Positions 6,730 through 16,900 of a DNA stretch of 64,000 nt are shown here, piece by piece; the stretch's first letter is position 1; each line of letters starts with the position of its first letter. This DNA is from Cyclobacteriaceae bacterium. GTDB lineage: Bacteria; Bacteroidota; Bacteroidia; Cytophagales; Cyclobacteriaceae. The stretch lies in contig JAHCHY010000001.1 of the NCBI GenBank assembly GCA_026129485.1, positions 1 to 64,000 on the forward strand, read 5' to 3'. Below the pieces are notes generated by a model. The model did no database searches. It was not told the origin of the DNA and saw nothing but the letters and a program-made list of their open reading frames with translations. Position numbers and translations under genes: made by a program.

Positions 6730-9700
6730 TCTGTATGCAATCTATCAAAGAACACAATCTGAAAGCAAATCACAACATAAATATATGTCCAGAGTTGTTA
6801 TTCCCATCTGTATGCAATCTATCAAAGAACACAATCTGAAAGCAAATCACAACAAATGTACGGCTTCCCTGCACATGCTTTCTTCTGTATGCAATCTATC
6901 AAAGAACACAATCTGAAAGCAAATCACAACATGTATTCGACCTCTTGCGTTTCAGGGTCTTCTGTATGCAATCTATCAAAGAACACAATCTGAAAGCAAA
7001 TCACAACCCATTCGCACCACCGGATTGATTTAAGGTTCTGTATGCAATCTATCAAAGAACACAATCTGAAAGCAAATCACAACCATCTACCAACATGAAG
7101 CCGGTGTAGTTTGTCTGTATGCAATCTATCAAAGAACACAATCTGAAAGCAAATCACAACACGCACCGGTCAATAGCTTTATCCTGGTCGTCTGTATGCA
7201 ATCTATCAAAGAACACAATCTGAAAGCAAATCACAACTTTAAGATGTTGTTTATCTCTAACCTGTGTTCTGTATGCAATCTATCAAAGAACACAATCTGA
7301 AAGCAAATCACAACATCCTGAACAGGATTACATTAAAAGCCAGTCTGTATGCAATCTATCAAAGAACACAATCTGAAAGCAAATCACAACTTGGCAATAA
7401 CGGCTGCCAGTACAACTGCGTCTGTATGCAATCTATCAAAGAACACAATCTGAAAGCAAATCACAACCAAGCCAACGTAAGCATCACAATCTCTCCTCTG
7501 TATGCAATCTATCAAAGAACACAATCTGAAAGCAAATCACAACAGTTTAGGTGGTCTAAAGTTTATAAACACATCTGTATGCAATCTATCAAAGAACACA
7601 ATCTGAAAGCAAATCACAACGCTTCCTCGGTTGGGAAGAACAGATGCCCCGTCTGTATGCAATCTATCAAAGAACACAATCTGAAAGCAAATCACAACAT
7701 TCTCTTCGGTCGGGTTGCCTTCTGCATCTCTGTATGCAATCTATCAAAGAACACAATCTGAAAGCAAATCACAACTAAGTTTCTTGAGGCCGCTGAGATT
7801 GGTGTCTGTATGCAATCTATCAAAGAACACAATCTGAAAGCAAATCACAACAGTTTAGTTAATTGACTCCCTAATATTTCCTCTGTATGCAATCTATCAA
7901 AGAACACAATCTGAAAGCAAATCACAACCTACCTGCAGTAGCCGTAAAGTAGGGATAATCTGTATGCAATCTATCAAAGAACACAATCTGAAAGCAAATC
8001 ACAACAAATTCAACCTCAGTCATGAGCGTAAATTTTCTGTATGCAATCTATCAAAGAACACAATCTGAAAGCAAATCACAACCAGCGTGGTGTTGGCATC
8101 GACAACATCGATTCTGTATGCAATCTATCAAAGAACACAATCTGAAAGCAAATCACAACATTGGCATTGATTCCAAGCAATCGTCTATCTCTGTATGCAA
8201 TCTATCAAAGAACACAATCTGAAAGCAAATCACAACCAGCGCGGTATTGGCATCGACAACATCGATTCTGTATGCAATCTATCAAAGAACACAATCTGAA
8301 AGCAAATCACAACAGTTATTAATATCGCTTTTGTGTAAAAAGTCTGTATGCAATCTATCAAAGAACACAATCTGAAAGCAAATCACAACTTCTTTTTAAT
8401 TGCATGAATACAGCCAATATCTGTATGCAATCTATCAAAGAACACAATCTGAAAGCAAATCACAACATATACAAATATAACTATTTTTTTATTCTGTCTG
8501 TATGCAATCTATCAAAGAACACAATCTGAAAGCAAATCACAACAATAAACGGGACAATATCCGGGTCAGTGATTCTGTATGCAATCTATCAAAGAACACA
8601 ATCTGAAAGCAAATCACAACAATTTTGCTCTCTTTGGCTTTACAGCCAGATCTGTATGCAATCTATCAAAGAACACAATCTGAAAGCAAATCACAACTGA
8701 AAGCCAATAGCATCTAATGCAGGCTTGTCTGTATGCAATCTATCAAAGAACACAATCTGAAAGCAAATCACAACGCCCATATACATTGGATTTTCGCTTG
8801 ATCTTCTGTATGCAATCTATCAAAGAACACAATCTGAAAGCAAATCACAACAATTGGCGCAATACACATATAGCCTTATTTTCTGTATGCAATCTATCAA
8901 AGAACACAATCTGAAAGCAAATCACAACAATTGTAGCAATACACATATAGCCTTATTTTCTGTATGCAATCTATCAAAGAACACAATCTGAAAGCAAATC
9001 ACAACCTCCCACTGCCGGTTAACGATCCGGTTTGGTCTGTATGCAATCTATCAAAGAACACAATCTGAAAGCAAATCACAACTGCGTACTCCGTTCGTAG
9101 GCGTGTAGTTTTCTGTATGCAATCTATCAAAGAACACAATCTGAAAGCAAATCACAACACCATAGTTGCGGTGTGTTATAATAAGGTTCTGTATGCAATC
9201 TATCAAAGAACACAATCTGAAAGCAAATCACAACCAGTATAACGTTGTTCCAATATGAAGGTAGTCTGTATGCAATCTATCAAAGAACACAATCTGAAAG
9301 CAAATCACAACTGGGTACTCCGTTCGTAGGCGTGTAGTTTTTCTGTATGCAATCTATCAAAGAACACAATCTGAAAGCAAATCACAACTCTCTTGCCAAT
9401 ACATGCCGACTGACAGCTTCTGTATGCAATCTATCAAAGAACACAATCTGAAAGCAAATCACAACGATAAGCGATGATGACGCAAAAACAATTGCTCTGT
9501 ATGCAATCTATCAAAGAACACAATCTGAAAGCAAATCACAACCTTTGACTGCGGAGAGTAGCCTGCGGATCGTCTGTATGCAATCTATCAAAGAACACAA
9601 TCTGAAAGCAAATCACAACTACCAACGTGCCCGGTGCCATCGTACTCCTTCTGTATGCAATCTATCAAAGAACACAATCTGAAAGCAAATCACAACTTCC

Positions 9701-10694
9701 CATTGTCTGTTTATTATTCGGTTGGGTCTGTATGCAATCTATCAAAGAACACAATCTGAAAGCAAATCACAACAAAAGGAAACAGATGCTGATAAAGATT
9801 ACATCTGTATGCAATCTATCAAAGAACACAATCTGAAAGCAAATCACAACGGTAAGGCAGTTTATCATCGTCTGCCGACTCTGTATGCAATCTATCAAAG
9901 AACACAATCTGAAAGCAAATCACAACCAAATGTGGATTTTCCTCACACCAAATTCGTCTGTATGCAATCTATCAAAGAACACAATCTGAAAGCAAATCAC
10001 AACAAGCACGACAGACGGAGGAACAGTCGGGCATCTGTATGCAATCTATCAAAGAACACAATCTGAAAGCAAATCACAACTGTTAAGTAATCCTTCTCCC
10101 AAGCGCGCCATCTGTATGCAATCTATCAAAGAACACAATCTGAAAGCAAATCACAACAACGGCTTCCACATTTACTTTAGGTATGCATCTGTATGCAATC
10201 TATCAAAGAACACAATCTGAAAGCAAATCACAACCGGGCACCCCGTGCCCCGTGACAGGAAGGGTCTGTATGCAATCTATCAAAGAACACAATCTGAAAG
10301 CAAATCACAACCGCCCGTGTTTACACCAGAAGCTGTGTAGCTCTGTATGCAATCTATCAAAGAACACAATCTGAAAGCAAATCACAACGTTGCATTCCCA
10401 CCCGTTGCCGATTGCGTATCTGTATGCAATCTATCAAAGAACACAATCTGAAAGCAAATCACAACGAATGGAAATGGGCAATGTCAAACTACCCCTCTGT
10501 ATGCAATCTATCAAAGAACACAATCTGAAAGCAAATCACAACGCTGAGCCCATAAGTTGTCACATTTTTGTTCTGTATGCAATCTATCAAAGAACACAAT
10601 CTGAAAGCAAATCACAACTATACCGCCTTTTGGTGTTCTTACTATATTCTGTATGCAATCTATCAAAGAACACAATCTGAAAGCAAATCACAAC
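6730..10694 (-). CRISPR. type II-C CRISPR array, 52 repeats of 47 bp and 51 spacers
   Basis: Each plus-strand repeat starts TCTGTATGCAATC and ends GCAAATCACAAC; the spacers are 29-31 bp, mostly 30. Starts run from 6730, 6807, 6884 and so on to 10648. I read all 52 copies as identical, including the first and the last. The crRNA sense is inferred to be the minus strand, where the repeat begins GTTGTGATTTGCTTTCA: this is the form of other Bacteroidota type II repeats, and the tracrRNA anti-repeat pairs with that end. The array is then read towards the cas genes and the leader should lie right of 10694. Apparent reading frames through the array (repeating C-M-Q-S-I-K-E-H-N) are artefacts of the repeat. 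Confidence 0.98.
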
Positions 10695-10704
10695 GGAAAA
10701 ACAG

Positions 10705-10863
10705 ATGGATTACCCCGGCAGTTGCCTGGTTACCGCAGGCGGGAATTTCATTTCCATTCCGCAACTAAATGCTGACCCTATGTTCGACAAGCTGAGGGAC
10801 TTGCCCCGGTTTAAAAAGATATTGGAAACAGAGTACAAGGTGATGAAACCTACCCCGTTTTAG
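10705..10863 (+). pseudogene. C-terminal remnant of a TPR/adenylate-cyclase-like protein next to the array
   Basis: A plus-strand frame starting 11 bp after the last repeat reads to a TAG at 10861-10863. Its second half, L-N-A-D-P-M-F-D-K-L-R-D-L-P-R-F-K-K-I-L, closely resembles the conserved tail of TPR-containing regulators and adenylate-cyclase-like proteins (D-P-x-F-D-x-L-R-x-D-P-R-F). The first half looks unrelated and no upstream part of the gene is present, so this is a broken gene end rather than a working 52-aa protein. The segment also sits where the CRISPR leader is expected. The stretch 10864-10937 shows nothing recognisable. Confidence 0.55.
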
Positions 10864-10937
10864 GAATATCCTGAAGGAGTACAAATAATAATTCATTAAC
10901 AGGCTTTGTCGAGTGTCTTGTTATTTCAAAGTAGAAT

Positions 10938-12500
10938 TTAAGCTACCACCGGATCACTTTCAACAACTTTTTCGGCCAGCTCTTCACCAGCCTGCACTAA
11001 CGGACTGCATAGTGTATCTACACCTGCTTGCTTCAGCTCGTTTACCTGCACTTCAGATTCAACCATTGCGCTGATCTTACCAGCAAAACCACGTTGCCGC
11101 AGCGCTTTAATCGTATTGAGCTTGGCAGTTTCTTCGCGCGTAGAAACCACAACGCCCTCCAGGCTTTTAATATCGAGGTTCTCCCAAAGGTTTTTGCTGT
11201 TGGCATCGCCATATAAAACTCTCCGTTTTTGTTCACGTTGCTGTTCCAGCACCTCGGGGTCTGTATCAAAACCCACCACGCGCTTACCTTTGGAAACAAA
11301 ATAATCATAAGCAGCAGCACCGGTACGTCCCATGCCCACCACCAGATAATTGGCTACACCTAATGTATGAGGTTCGGCATCACTGCGGCTTTTCCTGCGT
11401 TCAAACTTTGAAAGAAAATCTTCCAACCGGTTGTACACCGTATTCGCCTTACTGTTAAGGGGTGCGCCTGCCAGAAATGAAAATGCCACCACGGTAGCCA
11501 GGGTTATCAATAATGATTCGGGCAGCAGCCCGGCATTAATGGCAACTGCTCCTGTAATCAATGCAAACTCACTAAAGCTGCCCAATGAACTGGCCGTAAG
11601 AAATGCCGTGCGCGATCTAAGCCTGAATGCGGAAAGTATTCCAAAGAAAATCGCTATGCGAACCGGCAATATTAGCAGCAACGCCAGGCTATAAACCAGG
11701 TCCTGCCAGCCGGGTGTTCCGGTTAAGCCGATCTTTAAAAAGAAGCAGATCAGGAATGCTTCGCGCAAGCCCCAGAGCTTTTCCGAAACTTCATCGGCCT
11801 GGCGTTCGCCTGCCAGCAGCACACCAAAACAAAAAGCGCCAAGCTCACCCCCTACTCCTACCTGCTCAAATAATGCTGCTCCACCAAGCGCCATCAGGAT
11901 GCCAAAGAGCAAAAGAAGCTCTTCATTGTGTATAGACCGGATAAGGCGTGTGGCAATTGGTTTAAGCAAGGGTAGGGCCAACAATGCCAGGGCCCATAAA
12001 GAGGGAGCCTTTAATCCCGCAAAGGCCAGTATGCCGATCAGAATAACATCTTCCATTACCAGGATGCCGATAGCCAACCTGCCGTGGTAGGAATCCAGCT
12101 CGCCTTTGTCTTCCAACCCTTTAGCTGCTACTACCGTACTGGCCACGCCCAGTAATATGGCCAGCAATATGCTTTGCGACATTGAAAAGCCAGCCGAAAT
12201 TCCGGTAACGAAAAAGAGCCCTACCAGCACCACTACACTAATGGCAATCTGCAGCAACCCTGATACGGCTACTTCCGGTTGCAGAAAATTCTTTAACCTG
12301 ATCTTTAAACCAAGCGTGAATAAAAGCAGGATTACTCCAATGTGGGCCAGCTCATCCAAAACATGCAACGAGTGAAACCCCGTGGCTGAAAGAAGAAAAC
12401 CTCCTGCCAGATAACCCAGTAAAGGCGGTATGCCAATCTTCAGAAAAACGAAACCAAGAATAAAAGCAACTAAAATGTAAAGCAGTATCTCCATATACAA
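10938..12500 (-). CDS. CPA2-family monovalent cation:proton antiporter (Kef type)
   Basis: A 520-aa inner-membrane protein with about 12 hydrophobic segments in residues 1-345, followed by a soluble TrkA-N/RCK domain from about 375. The RCK nucleotide-binding motif is visible (V-V-G-M-G-R-T-G) together with the Asp of the second strand (G-F-D-T-D). Proteins of this family exchange K+ or Na+ for H+ under control of a nucleotide bound by the RCK domain. No TrkA-C domain follows. Two ATG codons lie two codons apart (12500 and 12494); either may be the start. It is transcribed towards the CRISPR array. Confidence 0.9.
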   Translation of the reverse strand: MYMEILLYILVAFILGFVFLKIGIPPLLGYLAGGFLLSATGFHSLHVLDELAHIGVILLLFTLGLKIRLKNFLQPEVAVSGLLQIAISVVVLVGLFFVTGISAGFSMSQSILLAILLGVASTVVAAKGLEDKGELDSYHGRLAIGILVMEDVILIGILAFAGLKAPSLWALALLALPLLKPIATRLIRSIHNEELLLLFGILMALGGAALFEQVGVGGELGAFCFGVLLAGERQADEVSEKLWGLREAFLICFFLKIGLTGTPGWQDLVYSLALLLILPVRIAIFFGILSAFRLRSRTAFLTASSLGSFSEFALITGAVAINAGLLPESLLITLATVVAFSFLAGAPLNSKANTVYNRLEDFLSKFERRKSRSDAEPHTLGVANYLVVGMGRTGAAAYDYFVSKGKRVVGFDTDPEVLEQQREQKRRVLYGDANSKNLWENLDIKSLEGVVVSTREETAKLNTIKALRQRGFAGKISAMVESEVQVNELKQAGVDTLCSPLVQAGEELAEKVVESDPVVA

Positions 12501-12597
12501 TCCACAGTCAATAGTTAAGTTAAAAGAGTTGGCCTATCCGCCCATATCGGGTAAGTTAAGAGAGGTAACAAAGCGGCATTGATTTTAGTTGCAACCG

Positions 12598-13872
12598 TTA
12601 CCTTTTTGACAGGTCATTCACGATAGCCAGCGACTTGTCAATCTCTTCCTCGCTGTTAAAAATATGGGTGCAATGCCTTACTCCAAACTGTTCGCCACTG
12701 GCGCGTGGACGCATACGGCCACGCTTCCAGAATTCATCCTGCAACTGGGAGCCCGTCATGCCTTCGACATTATATACCGTTATGCCGGCACACATCGCTT
12801 CGTCAAGCGGTGAGTAAATTTTTACTTTCGGATTCTGGCGCAAGCCCGTACGCAACCGTTGCCCCAGGAATTTGATGCGTTCGTAAACACGATCGGGCCC
12901 GATCTCAAAAAGAAAATCCAATGCGGCATCTAATCCTTTCAGCACGGGAAAATTACCGGTACCTCTTTGCGTAAACCGGAAACCCTCATCTTCATGGTTA
13001 TCCCAACGGGCGCTGGCTACGGTTGTCCAGATGTCTTTCATCTTATCATGTTTTACATACATAAAGCCGGTACCGGCCGGTGCTCCCACCCATTTATGAA
13101 AGCAGCCCGCGTATGCATCGCAGCCAATGTCTTTTACATCTACTTTAATATGACCGATGGTTTGGGCGCCATCTAAAATAGTAAAGATGCCGCGCCTCGT
13201 TGCCTCGGCACATATCTCCTTCACAGGAAGTATAGCCCCGCTGCCCGAGATCATGTGCGAAATGATCAGCACTTTGGTTTTAGGCGTAAATGCATCCACA
13301 ATATTTTTATAAGCTTCATCATCGTTTTTTACAGGCTTACCAATAGCAGCTTCCTTAAACACAATTCCATATCGCTTTTCTTTCACTAACCAGCCGCCTC
13401 GTCCTCCGGGATGCTCTTGGTTGGTGGTCAGCACTTCATCGCCCGGCTGTAGTGTAATTCCATTAGCGAGGTAGCTGATGCCATGCGTTACATTATCCGT
13501 CATGGCAATTTCTCCGGCATCCGCATTAATCAGCTTGCCTACTTTCGTGCGAATACTTAATAAATTATTATAGCCGCTGATAAACTCTTCCTTGTTATCA
13601 TCTTTATAAGCCCAGTCGGCCACGTGCTCAGCCAGGTAGCGGGCATGCTCCGTCATTTTATCCACTACCACTTTGGGCATTACGCCTACCGTGCCCGGGT
13701 TAAAGAACACTTTGTCTTTTGCCAGCATAAACTGGCTGCGGATTTTTTTCCAGTACTGCGGATCGTTGGCTGTGGGCAATGCAGGGGTTAAATCTGTCGC
13801 TTGCGCGGATAGTGAGGGCAAAGCCAATGCGGCAAGACCCAGCGATTTAATGGCATTTCTACGTGAGGTCAT
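12598..13872 (-). CDS. aminotransferase class V-fold PLP enzyme with twin-arginine-type signal
   Basis: A 424-aa protein of the fold-type I PLP enzymes, closest in appearance to the isopenicillin-N-epimerase/cysteine-desulfurase-like group. It has F-F-N-P-G-T-V-G near the start of the mature part, the Asp that contacts the PLP ring (T-I-L-D-G-A-Q-T), and the Schiff-base lysine in G-C-F-H-K-W. The N-terminus S-R-R-N-A-I-K-S-L followed by a hydrophobic run and A-Q-A resembles a Tat signal, which suggests export as a folded holoenzyme. The substrate cannot be inferred. It is divergent from the leucine-rich-repeat gene. Confidence 0.85.
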   Translation of the reverse strand: MTSRRNAIKSLGLAALALPSLSAQATDLTPALPTANDPQYWKKIRSQFMLAKDKVFFNPGTVGVMPKVVVDKMTEHARYLAEHVADWAYKDDNKEEFISGYNNLLSIRTKVGKLINADAGEIAMTDNVTHGISYLANGITLQPGDEVLTTNQEHPGGRGGWLVKEKRYGIVFKEAAIGKPVKNDDEAYKNIVDAFTPKTKVLIISHMISGSGAILPVKEICAEATRRGIFTILDGAQTIGHIKVDVKDIGCDAYAGCFHKWVGAPAGTGFMYVKHDKMKDIWTTVASARWDNHEDEGFRFTQRGTGNFPVLKGLDAALDFLFEIGPDRVYERIKFLGQRLRTGLRQNPKVKIYSPLDEAMCAGITVYNVEGMTGSQLQDEFWKRGRMRPRASGEQFGVRHCTHIFNSEEEIDKSLAIVNDLSKR

Positions 13873-13940
13873 AAATAATACAATTAAGCGTAATGAAAAC
13901 TTTTGATAAATTTAACAATCCACAAGCTACCCACACCATC

Positions 13941-16900
13941 ATGTCGAAAGAACCCGCAGATAAGCATCAGATTCTATTAGAAGGCGGAGAATTTAAAGAA
14001 CCCCATGATACCATTGAAAGCTGGATGAATTTTTTGACCGATCCGAATAACCTGCAACCCGGTTTGCATGAATTAACTGTGAGCCGGTATAAACACCGCG
14101 GACTTTGGGGTTACTATAAAATCACCGTCTCCTTTCATGAAACAACGGCCTCATTTAAATCTCTGTACATAGAGCTGACCGACTCCGTAAAGTTATTCCA
14201 CGAAACCGATCCTCAAATCATTGCAACCAGATCTGCTGATCCGACATACATGGAAACCAATCCGCACCATTTAAAAGATTGGGTTTTGGGAATATTTAAT
14301 CAACCGGAACTGGAACATCTCTGTTTTGAATTCTTAGGCCCTGAATTGCCCGATCTTTTTGACTCATTACCAAAACTGAAAACAGTAAGTTTCTGCAAAT
14401 CCGAACTTACCGATCTACCCCTTAGTTTCTATCGGCTAAAAAATCTGATAAGCCTTGATATCTCATCATCAAAAATTAAGGAAGTACCCAAAGGAGTTGG
14501 TCATTTGAAATCCCTACGCACCTTAACCTGCTCTCAACCCTGCGCTCCTTCTGTAATGGAAAGTCTTCATGGGCTTGTATCACTAACCTGCCTTTGCAAC
14601 AATTTTAATCTGCCCGCTGAGATAGGGAATCTTACTGATTTGGAATATTTGTATTTGAGTCATGTAGCCTCTGCGCCCAATATCCTTTTGAATTTCCCGA
14701 AGCTTAAGTTTCTGTACCTTCACGCAGCCGAAAATCAGGCCGCCCTGAAACTTGATCGGGTAATTGCGCCACACCTAAAAGAATTAGAAACCAATTGCCC
14801 CGGAGCATTTGTATCTTCCATTGCCAATTTTCAAAACCTTCAGCGTTTTATTGCAGTGAGCAAACCATTGCCAAACTATGAAGTTATCATGTTAACAAAT
14901 GTAATCAGTCAATTAAGGCTCTTAACTCATTTAACACTTTCCGGTTTGGGGATTACAGATCTAAAATTCTGTTTGCCACTTTCTGATCTGCATATACTTA
15001 ATGTTAGCAGAAATGCGATTGTTGATATACCTGAAGGGTTCGGTAAGTTTCAAAATTTAAAATCGATCGATTTAAGTAAAAACGCTGTGGCGCATTTACC
15101 TGCCGATTTGAAAGATTTAAACGAATCAGGTTCACTCAATCTAACTGACAATCCGTATGCATTTATGCCGGAATTGAAACGATGGAACGCAGCAAAGCAA
15201 AATATTATCCGGGGAGGCGGTACACATAAAATAACGGATAAAACAGGCGACTCATTAGTTGATTGGTTAACATTCTTAACCGATCCAATCAACCTGGACC
15301 CCGGTTTGCCTGACCTTACCGTAAGTACGGATTTAATGGTTTTTGAAGACATCACTATCATTGTTTCCTTCGATAAGGATAGAGCTTCGCTACGCTCTTT
15401 GAAGTTTGATTTGGCGGGGTTTGATGATTATACAGAGATTTTTCGGGGTACCGATACGCACACGGTAACAACTACATCGGTCGAAGGGGAATCGTTAAAC
15501 CCGCATCATTTAAGAAAATGGATATTCAACCTGTTTCTGCATACTGAACTGGAAGAGCTGCAAGTATCGTTTCTGAATACGGAACTACCCGACCTCTTCG
15601 CTGCATTCACAAAACTAAAATGTATTGATTTTAGCGGTTCAAGGCTTACCAAGCTGCCTCCCAGTTTCTGCAAGCTCCGCGCTTTAGAAATCCTTAAGCT
15701 TGACTATACACCGCTATCTGAATTACCTGACAATTTTAACCGGTTAACAAACCTGGTGAGCCTTTACCTTAATAAGACTTCTATTACAAAACTACCCGAT
15801 CGCCTGGATACATTAACCAATCTGAAAACCATTGCCTTAGACAGTTCAAAGCTCACACAATTGCCGCCAGGTTTCGCTCAGCTAAAGGCCCTGGAGAATC
15901 TTTACCTTGGAAAAACTGCTATTGCCGAACTGCCCGACAGCTTTGGTACATTAACCAATTTGAAAACCATTAACTTAAGCGGCTCAAAACTAATCCAACT
16001 GCCTCCCTGTTTTGCCCAGCTTCAAACTCTGGAAGTACTTTATCTTGAAGACACAGCCATCACAGACCTCTCAAACCGTTTCAATGCTTTATCCAATCTG
16101 CAAAAAATTTCTTTAAAAGGATCAAAGCTCAAGCAACTACCCCCGGGTTTTTTCCAGTTACCGGCATTGGAATGGCTTGACCTCAGGGATTCATCGCTTC
16201 CTGAAATACCTGCTGAACTTGGCCAGTTGCAAACACTCAAGTATTTAGCTTTCTCCCAACCTTGCGCACCGGCCGCGTGGATCGGTCTTACTGAATTAAC
16301 TGAACTGCAATGTTATTGCCCCAACTTTCATGTGCCCAGTGAGTTTTCGCAGCTTATCAAATTGAAAACACTGCATTTAAAATCGGTATCCTCCGCCAAA
16401 CGTGATGCCATGAACCTTCCCGAACTGGAAAAGTTAGAATTCAAGGTAAGCAATAGCGCCTCTCCCTTCAGCCTGCAAAGCAACATGCCCAGCCTGAAAG
16501 AACTAACCACCGATTATCTTACCGCATTCGCCACAGGCATTGCGAATTGTAAAAGCTTAGAGAAAATAGTGGCCTACGGAAAAACGGAAGAAGCCGGCCT
16601 TAAGCCGTTAAAAGAATCGCTGAGGCACCTTAACAAGCTAACCTGTTTAGATCTTAAAGGCATGGGAATAACAGATATGGGAATCTGCACTTCGGCTGTT
16701 AACCTGGAGTATCTCGACCTGAGTGGAAATGCCATTGTTGATATTCCGGTAAGCCTGGCCAATCTTCAGAAGCTGAAGACACTCTTGCTTAATAAAAATC
16801 CATTGACTGATTTCCCGGAGCTGCCGGTAATGCCTGCCTTAGCTAAAATTGAATTTGCCAATAATCAAATGCCGGAAGATGAGGAGTCGCCCGCGGTACA

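Noticed and set aside
6730-10694. Promoter inside every repeat, as in Neisseria type II-C arrays
   Set aside because: The repeat contains TTTG and TTCTTTG, but their spacing does not fit the Bacteroidota -33/-7 pattern (TTTG then about 19-21 bp then TAnnTTTG), so this cannot be supported.
7264-10768. Several open frames of 62-165 codons running through the CRISPR array
   Set aside because: They all repeat C-M-Q-S-I-K-E-H-N-L-K-A-N-H-N or Y-A-I-Y-Q-R-T-Q-S-E-S-K-S-Q, which are translations of the repeat itself. The frames end where spacers bring stops.
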